Part shown: positions 46,940 through 56,300 of the stretch, piece by piece
Numbering within the stretch: the stretch's first letter is position 1
How the letters are laid out: the number at the start of each line of letters is the position of its first letter
Assembly: GCA_020848905.1 (NCBI GenBank)
Contig: JADLHG010000042.1
Location: forward strand, 1 to 64,000
Direction of reading: 5' to 3'
Length of the DNA stretch: 64,000 nucleotides
Source of the DNA: Deltaproteobacteria bacterium
GTDB taxonomy: Bacteria > Myxococcota_A > Polyangia > GCA-2747355 > JADLHG01
Notes under the pieces: model-generated
The model's database searches: none
Told to the model about the DNA's origin: nothing
Seen by the model: only the letters and a program-made list of their open reading frames with translations
Translations under genes and position numbers: made by a program

Positions 46940-46953
46940 CCGCCTTTCGCCCT

Positions 46954-48060
46954 TCACTCCTCTGTTGGGTCCGTCTCCAGCACGAGTCGGACGACGCCAC
47001 GCAGGCTCTGGAGGGAGAGCTCTCCGCGGCCCCCGCCGAGGCGCAACGCCTGCGGGGGCGCGCGTCGCAGGCGTTCGCGGAGTCGCGGATCGGAGGCCAC
47101 CACGGCCGGCGCGTGCGTCTCGAGCCGCAGCGAGGGTTTCCGCGGAAGGTACGCCGTCACGCGTCCGTCGCGGCTGAGCACCACGTAGCCTCCGCCGGCT
47201 GGGACGTCGCCGTCCACGCGAACCTCCCCTCGCACCGTCTTCAGGTTGGCCGTTCTCGCCCCGAGGCGGCGCGCGTCGATCCGCCCCGAGAAGACCACCG
47301 CGTGCACGGGTCCCGTGAGCTCGCGGAGCGTCACGTCCCCTGCCCCGCCTCGCAGATCCACGCGCCCCGCCACGCGCAGCAGTGCCTGGCGCCCATGCTG
47401 CGATCGCGTGGCGACGTCCCCGCGCGTGTCCTCCACGCGAAGCTCCCCCTCTTCCGAGGAGAGGTCGGCGCCGCCCCGGCAGCCCGTGAGCGCGATCCCG
47501 TGGCGAAAGGTGCGCGCCGTCACGCGCAGCTGTCGCGGCACGCGGAGCTCGAGATCCACCCGCCCCTCGGTCACCGGCACGGAAAGATCCTGCTGGGCGG
47601 GCCGCGGAGCGGTGGCCATCCGTCGCCCGAGCTCCGCGAGCTCGAGCTGGATACGCCGCATCTCCTTGCGGGCCGCCTCCCGATCGCGCTCAGACCCGAG
47701 CAACCGCTGCGCGGCGTTCGCCTGACGCTGCATCAGATCCTCCAGCAGAGCGCGCACGTCGGGCGAGAGCGGGGGCTGCAGCCGGATGTAGGTCTGGACG
47801 TCGATCTGCGCCCCGTTGCGGCTGGAGACCTCGACGCGTAGGCGTTCCCCGAGCTCGGCGTCCGGCGCCTGCTTCGTCGCGGTAACCCGCACCTCCGCAC
47901 GATCCCAGCCGGACACCACGACGGAGCCCAGGCGGTTGACGATGCGGACCTCTTCCGCCCCCGCCACCGGAAGCTCCACCGTCTTGTCGTAGCGCACCTG
48001 GGCCAGGGCCGAGGACGCGCACGCCGCCGTGAGACCCACGAGTGGAAGCACGAACCTCAT
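46954..48060 (-). CDS. DUF4097-like exported adhesin-type protein
   Basis: A 368-residue exported protein with signal peptide (RFVLPLVGLTAACASSALA). The N-terminal part has beta strands (VRIVNRLGSVVVSGWDRAEVRVTATKQ), typical of DUF4097/DUF2807-like proteins. A helical hairpin follows (about 105-150, LLEDLMQRQANAAQRLLG). Then comes a parallel beta-helix with short repeats: LRVEDTRGDVATRSQHGR, VDLRGGAGDVTLRELTG, VFSGRIDARRLGARTANLKTVRGEV. Proteins of this kind often accompany ECF sigma/anti-sigma pairs, as here: it overlaps the anti-sigma gene by four bases (ATGA). It may act as sensor or be the output of that system. Confidence 0.78.
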   Translation of the reverse strand: MRFVLPLVGLTAACASSALAQVRYDKTVELPVAGAEEVRIVNRLGSVVVSGWDRAEVRVTATKQAPDAELGERLRVEVSSRNGAQIDVQTYIRLQPPLSPDVRALLEDLMQRQANAAQRLLGSERDREAARKEMRRIQLELAELGRRMATAPRPAQQDLSVPVTEGRVDLELRVPRQLRVTARTFRHGIALTGCRGGADLSSEEGELRVEDTRGDVATRSQHGRQALLRVAGRVDLRGGAGDVTLRELTGPVHAVVFSGRIDARRLGARTANLKTVRGEVRVDGDVPAGGGYVVLSRDGRVTAYLPRKPSLRLETHAPAVVASDPRLRERLRRAPPQALRLGGGRGELSLQSLRGVVRLVLETDPTEE

Positions 48061-48767
48061 CGCGGCTCCGGCGACGCGGCGACCGACGGCGCGGCCCCGC
48101 CGAGGAGGCTGGCCTGCATGAAGTCGATCTGCTGGCGATAGGCGGAGAAGAGGACCTCGTGAGCCCCGGCGTCCGTGGCGGCGATTCGCACGAGCTCCTG
48201 GCTGCGGGCCACCGACTCCTCGAGCATCTCGAGCGTGCGGGAGTACGACTGGCGCTGGGGCGCGTGCCAGCCATGGCTGTCCTCCGCGACCATCTGGCGG
48301 AGCTCCTGGATCGCCCGTCGATAGCGCGCGGCCGCCCGGGTCAGCTCCTGCTCCGCGGAGGCCAGGAGCCGGCCGTTCGTGGCGCCTCCGCGTGCCCCCG
48401 AGAAGGCCCACGGCGGCGCCTCGCGTTCCGGCCGCTCCCCGAGATCCTTTCGATGAAGCACGAGGACGAGCATGCCCGCCGCCGCGACGGCAGACCCGAG
48501 GGCGAGCCACCAGCCCCCGCGCCCCCACGAACGGGCTATCTCGCGTCGCTCCGGAGGCACCGCCGCGAGGATGCGCGGCAGGAGCTCTGCGGACGGCTCG
48601 TGGGTCGCGAGCCGCCCGGCGAGCTGGGCCAGCTGGCGGAGCTCCCCAGCGGCTCGGTCGCAGCCCGGGCATTCGGCCAGGTGGCGCCGCACGGCCGCGG
48701 CCCGACGGGGAGAGAGCTCGCCGTCGAGGAAGGCGCTCAGCCGGCGCTGGATGCGGACGCAGCTCAC
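48057..48767 (-). CDS. Membrane-bound zinc-finger anti-sigma factor
   Basis: Read from the GTG at 48767, which overlaps the sigma-factor stop by four bases (GTGA); 236 residues. An ATG at 48794 would overlap by 31 bases and push the first motif Cys away from its usual place. The N-terminal zf-HC2 domain has Cys3, then HLAECPGC (H-x3-C-x2-C), preceded by the common LSAFLDGELS. One membrane segment lies at about 98-115 (WWLALGSAVAAAGMLVLVL). A 110-residue extracytoplasmic helical domain follows. It would hold the ECF sigma factor inactive at the membrane until a signal is received. Confidence 0.87.
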   Translation of the reverse strand: MSCVRIQRRLSAFLDGELSPRRAAAVRRHLAECPGCDRAAGELRQLAQLAGRLATHEPSAELLPRILAAVPPERREIARSWGRGGWWLALGSAVAAAGMLVLVLHRKDLGERPEREAPPWAFSGARGGATNGRLLASAEQELTRAAARYRRAIQELRQMVAEDSHGWHAPQRQSYSRTLEMLEESVARSQELVRIAATDAGAHEVLFSAYRQQIDFMQASLLGGAAPSVAASPEPR

Positions 48768-49399
48768 GGGTCGATCGCTCCGCCGCTCAGCCATGGCGCA
48801 AGGAGCTCGCGCATGCGGCTGCGCGCCTTGTGGAGCTGGCTCTTCGAGGTCCCGACGCGGCACCCGAGGATCTCGGCGATCTCTTGGTGGTTCAGCCCTT
48901 CGACGTCGTGGAGGATCAGCACCGCGCGGTAGCCGGGGGGAAGCTCGCGCAGAGCCGTCTCCAGACGGTCACGAAGCCATGGGTTCCCCTGGCGGGTCTC
49001 CTGCATCGCCGGCGGCTCGACGGGCAGCGCCGCGAGCACCTCTCCCCGCCGTGCGCGACGGGACAGGTGCGTCAAGCACACGTTCATGGCCAGGCGATAG
49101 ATCCACGTGCCGAGCGCGGCCTCCCCGCGAAAGCTTCCGACGCTCCGGAAGACCCGCACGAAGACCTCCTGGCAGAGCTCCTCCGCCTCCTGCCGCCCGG
49201 CCATCCGCACGAGCAGGCTGAAGATGCGTCGATGGTAACGAAGGTAGAGGGTCGAGAGCGATGCGCGGTCCCCGCGAGCGCACGCGGCCACGAGGGCCGC
49301 CTCGGAACCCTCGGCGTGCGCGAGCTCCGCGGTCGTCGCCGCCGGGTTGAGGTACGCGGTCTGTCGCACGTCCGTATCCGTTCTGGGCTTCGCTCTCAC
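48764..49399 (-). CDS. ECF-type RNA polymerase sigma factor
   Basis: A 211-residue group 4 sigma factor. Region 2 is at about 35-105 (LYLRYHRRIFSLLVRMAG, EELCQEVFVRVFRS, GTWIYRLAMNVCL). Region 4 is at about 140-200 (LRELPPGYRAVLILHDVEGL, QEIAEILGCRVGTSKSQLHKAR). The start is uncertain: GTG at 49399 is used here, but GTG at 49369 leaves a better leader if the proposed promoter is right. Coupled to the anti-sigma factor and the beta-helix protein; likely controls an envelope-stress response and itself. Confidence 0.9.
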   Translation of the reverse strand: MRAKPRTDTDVRQTAYLNPAATTAELAHAEGSEAALVAACARGDRASLSTLYLRYHRRIFSLLVRMAGRQEAEELCQEVFVRVFRSVGSFRGEAALGTWIYRLAMNVCLTHLSRRARRGEVLAALPVEPPAMQETRQGNPWLRDRLETALRELPPGYRAVLILHDVEGLNHQEIAEILGCRVGTSKSQLHKARSRMRELLAPWLSGGAIDP

Positions 49400-49415
49400 G
49401 CCACCGGCGCAGTTT

Positions 49416-49442
49416 GACGCGCACCGCGGTGGAAGGGTTGCC
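49416..49442 (-). promoter_or_regulatory. ECF-type promoter upstream of the sigma factor (autoregulation candidate)
   Basis: On the minus strand GGCAACC (49436-49442) is followed after 16 bases by CGTC (49416-49419). This resembles the GGAAC...CGTC promoters read by many ECF sigma factors, which often control their own gene. Confidence 0.38.
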
Positions 49443-49575
49443 TTGCTACCATCCGCGATCCGCCCAGCGCAAGCCGCCTCCCGAGCCGGTGTGAGCCCGC
49501 GCACGGCAACCTCGCGCGGCGTGTGCGGATGGGGCATAGCCCGCGGGACGCTGCCGGTGCTAGCATCCGCGCCCC

Positions 49576-52500
49576 ATGCGCGGCGTCGCCGTCGTCTGCT
49601 TCTTCCTGTCTGGAGCCAGCGGGCTCATCTTCCAGGTCATCTGGACGCGGCTCTTTTCGCTCGTCTTCGGCGGAACGACTCTCGCCATCAGCACGGTGCT
49701 GACCGCCTTCATGGGCGGACTCGCCCTCGGGAGCTTTCTCGCGGGACGGCTCGCCGATCGGGTCCGGGACCCACTGCGGGCCTACGCCGTGGCCGAGGCC
49801 GGAATCGGGATCTGCGCCCTGCTGCTGCCGCTCGTGGTGGGCCGCTTCGACGGCCTGAACCGATTCCTCTACGCCCACTTCCAGGACCACTACGCGCTCC
49901 TCGCGGCGGGCCGCTTCGCCGCTTCCGCGCTCGTGATCGTGGTCCCCACCACGCTGATGGGCGCCACCCTCCCTCTGCTCAGCCGGTACTTCGTCCAGAC
50001 GGACACCGAGCACGCCCGCGTGGGGATGCGCGTCGGAACGCTCTACGCGCTGAACACCGCCGGCGCGGTGGTGGGCACCTTTCTCGGGGGCTTCGTCCTC
50101 TTGCCGCACCTCGGGCTCTCGCTCACGAACCGGCTCGCCGCCGGGACGAACCTCGCCCTCGGGCTCGTCGTGGCCCTGGCGTACCTGGTCCGGCGGCGTC
50201 TGCCCGCACGCGCACCTCGCGACCCCGAGGTCGCCGCAATCCTCGCCGAGGTCGAGGCGGTCCCGACGGTGCACGCGGTGGTATCCGACCGGGCGCGGAG
50301 GCTCGCCCTCTGGGCCTTCGCCTTCTCCGGGGCCGCGGCCATGGTGTATCAGGTGATCTGGAGCCGGGCGTTGAATATGGCCATCGGCTCCTCGGTCTAT
50401 GCCTTCACGCTGGTGCTGACGGCCTTCCTCGTGGGGCTGTCGGGGGGGACCGCGTTGATCGGGCGCCTCACGGCGCGCAGTCCCAATCCCGTCGGGTTGC
50501 TCGCCCTGACGCACCTCGCGGTCGTGGCGTTCGTCGGGGTGTCGTACCTCCTCATCGACAAACTGGGCTGGGTCTACATCCTCTTCATGCGCGGGGAGAA
50601 GCTCGGCGCGGGGAGCATCCTCACGAGCCAGTTCCTCGTGGCGCTGCTCACGATGCTCCCGGCAACGTTCGCCATGGGGGGCGTCCTCCCCCTGACGATC
50701 CGAATCTACGTCTCGGGCCTCCACCGCGTGGGCCAGGACGTGGGGAGCGCCTACTCGGTCAACACCATTGGGGCCATCGTGGGCTCCTTTTTGGCCGGTT
50801 TCGTCGTCATCCCCACCCTGCAGATGCAGGCCGGCATCTACGCGGCGGCGATGACCAGCCTCGCGGTGAGCGTAGTCCTGGCGCTCGCGGCCCCCTGGGG
50901 GCGACGCGCCAAGGGCGCCGTGACGGCGGCCGCCGCGGTCCTGGCCGGGCTCACGCCGCTCCTTCCCCGCTGGAACCTGACGCAGGTTTCCGCCGGAGTC
51001 TTTCGCCCCACGATCGCCGAGGACGTGCTCCGCGGAGAGCAGTGGGACCGGCCGAAGCTCATCTTCTACCGGGACGGCATCTCCACCACGGTGACCGTCG
51101 AGCAGTGGTCCAAGACGCACTTCTCCCTCAAGAACAACGGCAAGGTCGACGCTTCGACGGGGGACGACATGCCCACTCAGATCACGGTGGGCCTCTTGCC
51201 GATGCTCCTGCATCCGCGCGCCGGCGACTACCGCCCGAAGGCCTTGCTCATCGGCTTCGCCTCGGGGGTGTCCGCCGGGGCGATGCTGCAATACCCCATG
51301 GAGCGACTCGACGTGGTGGAGCTCGAGCCGGCGATCCTGACAGCCTCGGTCTTCTTCAATCACGTCAACAACCGCCCGCTCGCGCACCCCCGCATCCGCG
51401 TGGTGGCCGACGACGGACGCAACTTCCTCGCGGCCGGTTCGGAACCCTACGACGTGATCGTGAACGAGCCGTCGAACCCGTGGATCACGGGCGTTTCGAA
51501 CCTGTTCACCAGGGAGTACTTCGAGATCGGTCGCCGCAGGCTGAAGCCGGACGGCATCTTCTGCACCTGGGTGCAGGTCTACGAGCTCTCCCCCCGGAAC
51601 ATCAAGGCCATCTATCGCTCGTTCGCCAGCGTCTTCCCGTACGCCTACGCCTTCAGCGCGTCGACTCTCAGCTCCGACACCTACCTCGTGGGGTCGATGC
51701 AGCCCCTGAGACTCGACATCCGCCGCCTCAAGAAGGCCTACGCGATACCGTCCGTGAAGAAGGAGTTGACGCGCGGACAGGTCGAGCGCCCCGACGACCT
51801 CATCGCCCTCACCCTGCTCGCTCCGAACGAGCTCTCCGCCTACGCGGCAGGGGCACGGATCAATACCGACGACAACGCGCTGATCGAGTTCGGGGCCCCG
51901 AGGGACCTCTACAACCATGGCAAGTACGACTACTACGTCTCGAAGCTCTACGGCGAGGCGTGGCCCTACGGCCGCCTGCGCGGCTTCGTCGAGGGGTACG
52001 GATCGTCCGAGGAGTACGCGGGCCTCGTCCACAGTCTTCTGGTCCAGGGGAAGATGCGCGAAGCGCGCGCCTTCGCAACGAACCTGCGCCCGACGGCGGG
52101 TGAGGAGTCGCGGCTCGTAACGAGGTTCCTCGAACTGCTCGACGAGCGGGAGAGCGACGATCCGGAGGTGGATCTCACCGAGGGGACGGGGGGCGCGCTC
52201 GCTCCGCCCAAGGGCCCGCCGAAGTCCCTGCCTCCCAAGGAGGCCGAGAAGGTGGCCCGCGAGTACCTTCTCGCGGAGCGCCGGGCCAAGGCGCGGACCT
52301 TCCGCGCAGCGCTGGACGTGCTCGAGGCCTGGCCCGAGGAGGTGCGCGAGTCAGGGGGGGACGACTTCCAGCTCTTCTGGGGCTACCTGGCCTACAAGAC
52401 GGGCGAGTTCCGCGCGGCCGCGCAGATCCTCGAGCCCCTCTGGTCGAACGGAAAGTTCATCGAGCGACGGCCAGCGCTGCTGTACTATCTCGGTCGTGCC

Positions 52501-52620
52501 TATTATGGGAATGCCGACTACCGAAAGGGCATCAAGGCCCTAAGGCAATGGTACGAATATCGCCGTCGCACCGGACGTCCCGAGGTCCCTCCGCCGTACG
52601 TCGCACCCCGCGACGGGTAG
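49576..52620 (+). CDS. Fused MFS-like transporter / spermidine synthase with C-terminal TPR region
   Basis: A 1,014-residue membrane protein. Residues 1-455 contain about 14 membrane helices in two related halves; GLIFQVIWTRLFSLVFG near 16 and MVYQVIWSRALNMAIG near 260 mark an internal duplication. Residues about 480-760 form a spermidine-synthase-like domain: YRDGISTTVTVEQ, LKNNGKVDASTGDDMPTQ, LLIGFASGVSAGAML (SAM-type glycine motif), VELEPAI, DDGRNFL and VNEPSNPW. The rest (about 800-1014) is helical and TPR-like. Such fusions are common in Myxococcota and their products are unknown; polyamine synthesis coupled to export is an inference. The stop lies inside the next gene (73-base overlap). 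Confidence 0.88.
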   Translation: MRGVAVVCFFLSGASGLIFQVIWTRLFSLVFGGTTLAISTVLTAFMGGLALGSFLAGRLADRVRDPLRAYAVAEAGIGICALLLPLVVGRFDGLNRFLYAHFQDHYALLAAGRFAASALVIVVPTTLMGATLPLLSRYFVQTDTEHARVGMRVGTLYALNTAGAVVGTFLGGFVLLPHLGLSLTNRLAAGTNLALGLVVALAYLVRRRLPARAPRDPEVAAILAEVEAVPTVHAVVSDRARRLALWAFAFSGAAAMVYQVIWSRALNMAIGSSVYAFTLVLTAFLVGLSGGTALIGRLTARSPNPVGLLALTHLAVVAFVGVSYLLIDKLGWVYILFMRGEKLGAGSILTSQFLVALLTMLPATFAMGGVLPLTIRIYVSGLHRVGQDVGSAYSVNTIGAIVGSFLAGFVVIPTLQMQAGIYAAAMTSLAVSVVLALAAPWGRRAKGAVTAAAAVLAGLTPLLPRWNLTQVSAGVFRPTIAEDVLRGEQWDRPKLIFYRDGISTTVTVEQWSKTHFSLKNNGKVDASTGDDMPTQITVGLLPMLLHPRAGDYRPKALLIGFASGVSAGAMLQYPMERLDVVELEPAILTASVFFNHVNNRPLAHPRIRVVADDGRNFLAAGSEPYDVIVNEPSNPWITGVSNLFTREYFEIGRRRLKPDGIFCTWVQVYELSPRNIKAIYRSFASVFPYAYAFSASTLSSDTYLVGSMQPLRLDIRRLKKAYAIPSVKKELTRGQVERPDDLIALTLLAPNELSAYAAGARINTDDNALIEFGAPRDLYNHGKYDYYVSKLYGEAWPYGRLRGFVEGYGSSEEYAGLVHSLLVQGKMREARAFATNLRPTAGEESRLVTRFLELLDERESDDPEVDLTEGTGGALAPPKGPPKSLPPKEAEKVAREYLLAERRAKARTFRAALDVLEAWPEEVRESGGDDFQLFWGYLAYKTGEFRAAAQILEPLWSNGKFIERRPALLYYLGRAYYGNADYRKGIKALRQWYEYRRRTGRPEVPPPYVAPRDG

Positions 52621-53342
52621 CCTGCCGGGTGGTGTTCGCGGCGACGGCGGCGGCGTGGGGTGCCGGCCCTCCTCAGGCAGCGCGCGCCGAGGCGGTCCGG
52701 AGCGGCTGCGGCATCGTGACGAGCTGGGGCTGCTGCCAAGGGGAACGCCTCTGGTGGTGCGACAAGGGGAAGGCCCGGTCGCGTGACTGCAGCGACCGGC
52801 CCAGGTGCGGGTGGCGCCTTCGGGGCAAGGGGCCGGATGGCCTCTACGATTGCGATACCGGCGGATCCGCGGACCCCGCGCTCCAGCGCACCAAGGAGTG
52901 CCTCTTCGGGGACGCGGGCCCCCCCGGTCGCCCGGACGCGGGCCCCCCGAGCCCGTGCGGGAGCGTCACGGAGGAGGGGTGCTGCACCGGCGCGTCGGTA
53001 GTGTACTGCGACGGCACGCGACGACGCGAGGTGCGGTGCGGGCAGAATCCGTACTGCGGCTGGCGCGGGACCGGGCAGGTCTACAACTGCGGCACCCCTG
53101 GAGAGGCGGACCCCAGAGGACGCCATGCGCGGGCGTGTCCCGAAGGGCCCCCGCCGATCTCGCCGGCCGTGACGGGCGCCCGCGACGGCGGTGCCGCGCG
53201 GCGCGTCGACTCCGGACCTTCCTCCCGGGGCTGCAGCCTGGTCGGGCCGCGGGACCGCGCGATGGGGCTCGTCCCGCTCGCGCTGCTCCTCGCCATCGCG
53301 GCGCTCGGTCGTCGCTCCGGTCGAAGGGGAGCACGCCGATGA
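52548..53342 (+). CDS. Exported protein with two eight-cysteine repeats and MYXO-CTERM-like tail
   Basis: A 264-residue protein starting at an ATG inside the end of the previous gene. A basic N-terminus and a hydrophobic stretch (VVFAATAAAWGAG) end in ARA near 47, a probable signal peptide. Two repeats follow, at 54-118 and 137-197. Each has the order CG, GCC-x-G, C, C, CGW, Y-[DN]-C, DP, C (GCCQGERLWWC...RCGW...LYDC and GCCTGASVVYC...YCGW...VYNC). The C-terminus is SRGCS, a hydrophobic helix and RRSGRRGARR, like a MYXO-CTERM sorting signal. The same repeat occurs twice in the deiminase at 11342-13534. Function unknown; disulfide-rich binding at the cell surface is likely. Confidence 0.75.
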   Translation: MVRISPSHRTSRGPSAVRRTPRRVACRVVFAATAAAWGAGPPQAARAEAVRSGCGIVTSWGCCQGERLWWCDKGKARSRDCSDRPRCGWRLRGKGPDGLYDCDTGGSADPALQRTKECLFGDAGPPGRPDAGPPSPCGSVTEEGCCTGASVVYCDGTRRREVRCGQNPYCGWRGTGQVYNCGTPGEADPRGRHARACPEGPPPISPAVTGARDGGAARRVDSGPSSRGCSLVGPRDRAMGLVPLALLLAIAALGRRSGRRGARR

Positions 53343-53374
53343 CCAAGGACCCGCCACCATGAGCAGGTTATTCC

Positions 53375-56300
53375 GTGCCGGGCCCTAAGCTCGAGCCCCT
53401 GGGGGGCTTCCGCCTGGACGTGTGGTGCGACCCCAAGGAGGAGTTCACGGCGCTCAAGGCCGAGCTCGTGGCGAGCACCGACGATACGCGTCGTTCCGCG
53501 CTCCTCCTCTACGAGCTGGGGCGCATCGCGCTCGCCGAGGGGCAGGAGGTCAACGCCGCGCAGTACCTGCTCAAGGCGTACACGCTGCGGCCGCAGTTCC
53601 GCCCGACCCTGCGCCTGGCGCGCCAGCTCTACCGACATCGCGATGCGCACGTCCTGGCGCTGAAGCTCCTCGACGCCGAGGCGCGCGCAACACGGGATCC
53701 CCTCACCCGAGGCTCGCTCCTCCGGCAGCAGGCGCGGCTCGTCTGGACGCAGATGGGAGATCTCGGTCGGGCCCGCGAGATCCTCGAGGAGGCCCAGCGG
53801 CTCGACCCGGCCGACGTGGCGACCCTGAAGCTCCTCGAGCTCTTCTCGTCGATCGACGGGGATGCGGCGGGCCGGCAGGCCACCGTGTTGCGACTGATCG
53901 AAGGTATGGCGGACGAACGGCTCCGCGTCGCCCTGCTCGTGGACCTCGGTTTCCTGGCCGCCGAGACGGACCCGGCGACCGCGGTGCAGTCGCTCGCGGC
54001 GGCGGACCGGGCGTCTCCCGGCGAGCTCGTGGTCCTCGTCGCGCTCGAGCAGCTCCACGAGCAGGCCCGGCAGTACGTCGATCAGGCGCGGGTCCTCGAG
54101 CGCCAGGCCGACCTGCCGGGTCTTCCGCCGGCGCTCGCCGCGCGACTCCTCGCGCGCGCGGCTCGGCTCTACCGAGAGGTCGTGGGGGACGCGGACGCCG
54201 CGGTCCGCGCCTTTCGCCGGTCGCTCGAGCTGGCCCCCGATTTCGGCGTGGCGGCCGATGCCTTCGAGTTGCTCTGGCTCGGCGAGCGCCCTGCGGAGGC
54301 GGCCGAGGTGGGGGAGCTCCTCTTCTCCCTCGAGCGGCACCCGGGCTTCGCGGCGGGGCTCGCGTGTCACGTCGCCGACCTGTACCGGCTCTCGCTCGGC
54401 CGCGCCGACGCGGCGGCGGTCTGGTACCGGCGCGCCCTCGAGACGGCGCCGTCCTATCAGCCCGCGCTCGAAGGGCTGGCGCAGATCCTCGAGGCCACCG
54501 GCCAGGTCGACGAGCTCCTCGCGGTGCACCGGGCGGAGCTCCTCGCCGTCACCGATCCGCGGGCTCGCGCCCAGCGGCTCTTTCGCGTGGCGGTGCTCCT
54601 CGAAAGGCACGGGCGGACGAACGAGGCCCTCGAGGCGCACCGCGAGGCGGTGACGGCCTGGCCCGGCTACCAGGCCTCGGTCACCGCCCTCGAGCGGCTC
54701 TTCACCCGCCTCGAGCGCTGGGAGGAACTGCTGCAGCTCTACGACCAGGAGCTGTCGCACGAGCTGGACGCGCAGCGCCGCATTCATCTCTTCGAGACGA
54801 TGGCCTCGGTCTGGTACCACCACCTGCAGCAACCCGAGCAGGCCATCGACTGTTACCTGCGCGCCCTGGCCCTCGCGCCAACGGACCTTGGCATGCTGCG
54901 CGCCGCCGCCCGACTCTGTGCCGAGGCGCTCCGGTGGCACGACCTTGCCGAGCTCACCGAACGCGAGGTCGAGCTCATCGGCGACTCCCAGCGGCGAACC
55001 GAGCTGCTCCACCGGATCGGCGAGATCTGGGAGGACCAGCTCCTCGATCTGGATCAGGCGGTCGCGTGCTACCGACGCGCTCTCGCCGTCAGCCCGGAGT
55101 ATCTCCCCTCGCTTCGCGCGCTCGGCCGGATCTACCGTCAGCGGGGGCACTGGCGCGAGCTCATCGAGATGCACGAGGCGGAGATCCTCGCCTCCACGGA
55201 CCCGGACCAGATCTCGTCCCTCTACTACGCCGTGGCCCAGATCTACGAGGAGGAACTGCTCGACGAGGCGCGCGCCGCCGAGACGTACCGCGTGCTGCTG
55301 GACCGCCAGCCGGACTACCACCCCGCCATCGCCGCCCTCGCCCGCTTGCTCGAGCGCCGCGGCGAATGGGCGGAGCTCACGGTGCTGCTGGAGGGCACCC
55401 TCGACGGCGCGGCCGACGGACGTGCCAAGGCTCTGCGCCTCTGGCAGATCGGCGCGCTCAAAGAGGAGCGCCTGGGAGATCCGTCGGAGGCGCTCAGGGA
55501 CTACTTCCGGTCGCTGCGCCTCTGTCCCACGCTCGCGCCACCGCAGGCCAGCGTGGCGAGGCTGCTCGAGGAGCAGGGCGACCACTCCCAGCTCTTCGAG
55601 CACCTCGGCACCTCGCTCGAGCACGCGACCTCGCCGCGGCAGCGCTCGAGCCTCTGCCTGCAGCTCGCGGACCTGGCCGACCGTCACGCGGGGCAGCCGC
55701 GGAAGGCGGCGCAGCTCTACGAGCGCGCGATGGAGAGCGAGCCGAACGTCTGGACCCTCTGGTCCGTCTTGCAGCTCTATCAGCGGCTCGAGCTTCGTCG
55801 GGAAACCATCGACACTCTCGAGCGCCTGGCCGGGACGGTGCGGGACGACCGGGCTGCGGCCGAGCTCGAGCTTCGCGTCGGACGCCTGCGAGAGGAGTTC
55901 GGCTACGGCGACCCCGTCCCGCACTACGCGAAGTCTCTGGGCCTGAAGTCGGGGCGGATCTACGCCCAGAGGGCCATGGAGCGGCTGCTGCGGGACGCCG
56001 GTGCGGCCGCCGAACTGGCCGACCTGCTCCTTGGCAGGATCCAGGCCACCAAGGAGCCCTTCGAGCTGGCCTGCCTCTGGACCGAGCTGGCGGAGGTGCA
56101 GCTGCGGCTGGGCCAGCCGGGGCCCGCGGAGCAGGCCTACCGCGAGGCGCTGGAGCACAGCAAGGGGCACTGGAGCGCCCTGCACGGCCTAGAGCTGCTG
56201 TGCGAGGACCAGGGGCGGTGGGCCGAGCTCGCAGAGCTGGCCGAGCTCGAGGGCCAGAGCCTCGAGTCCTCCGACGCGAGCGCTGACGCGTTCTCTCGCG

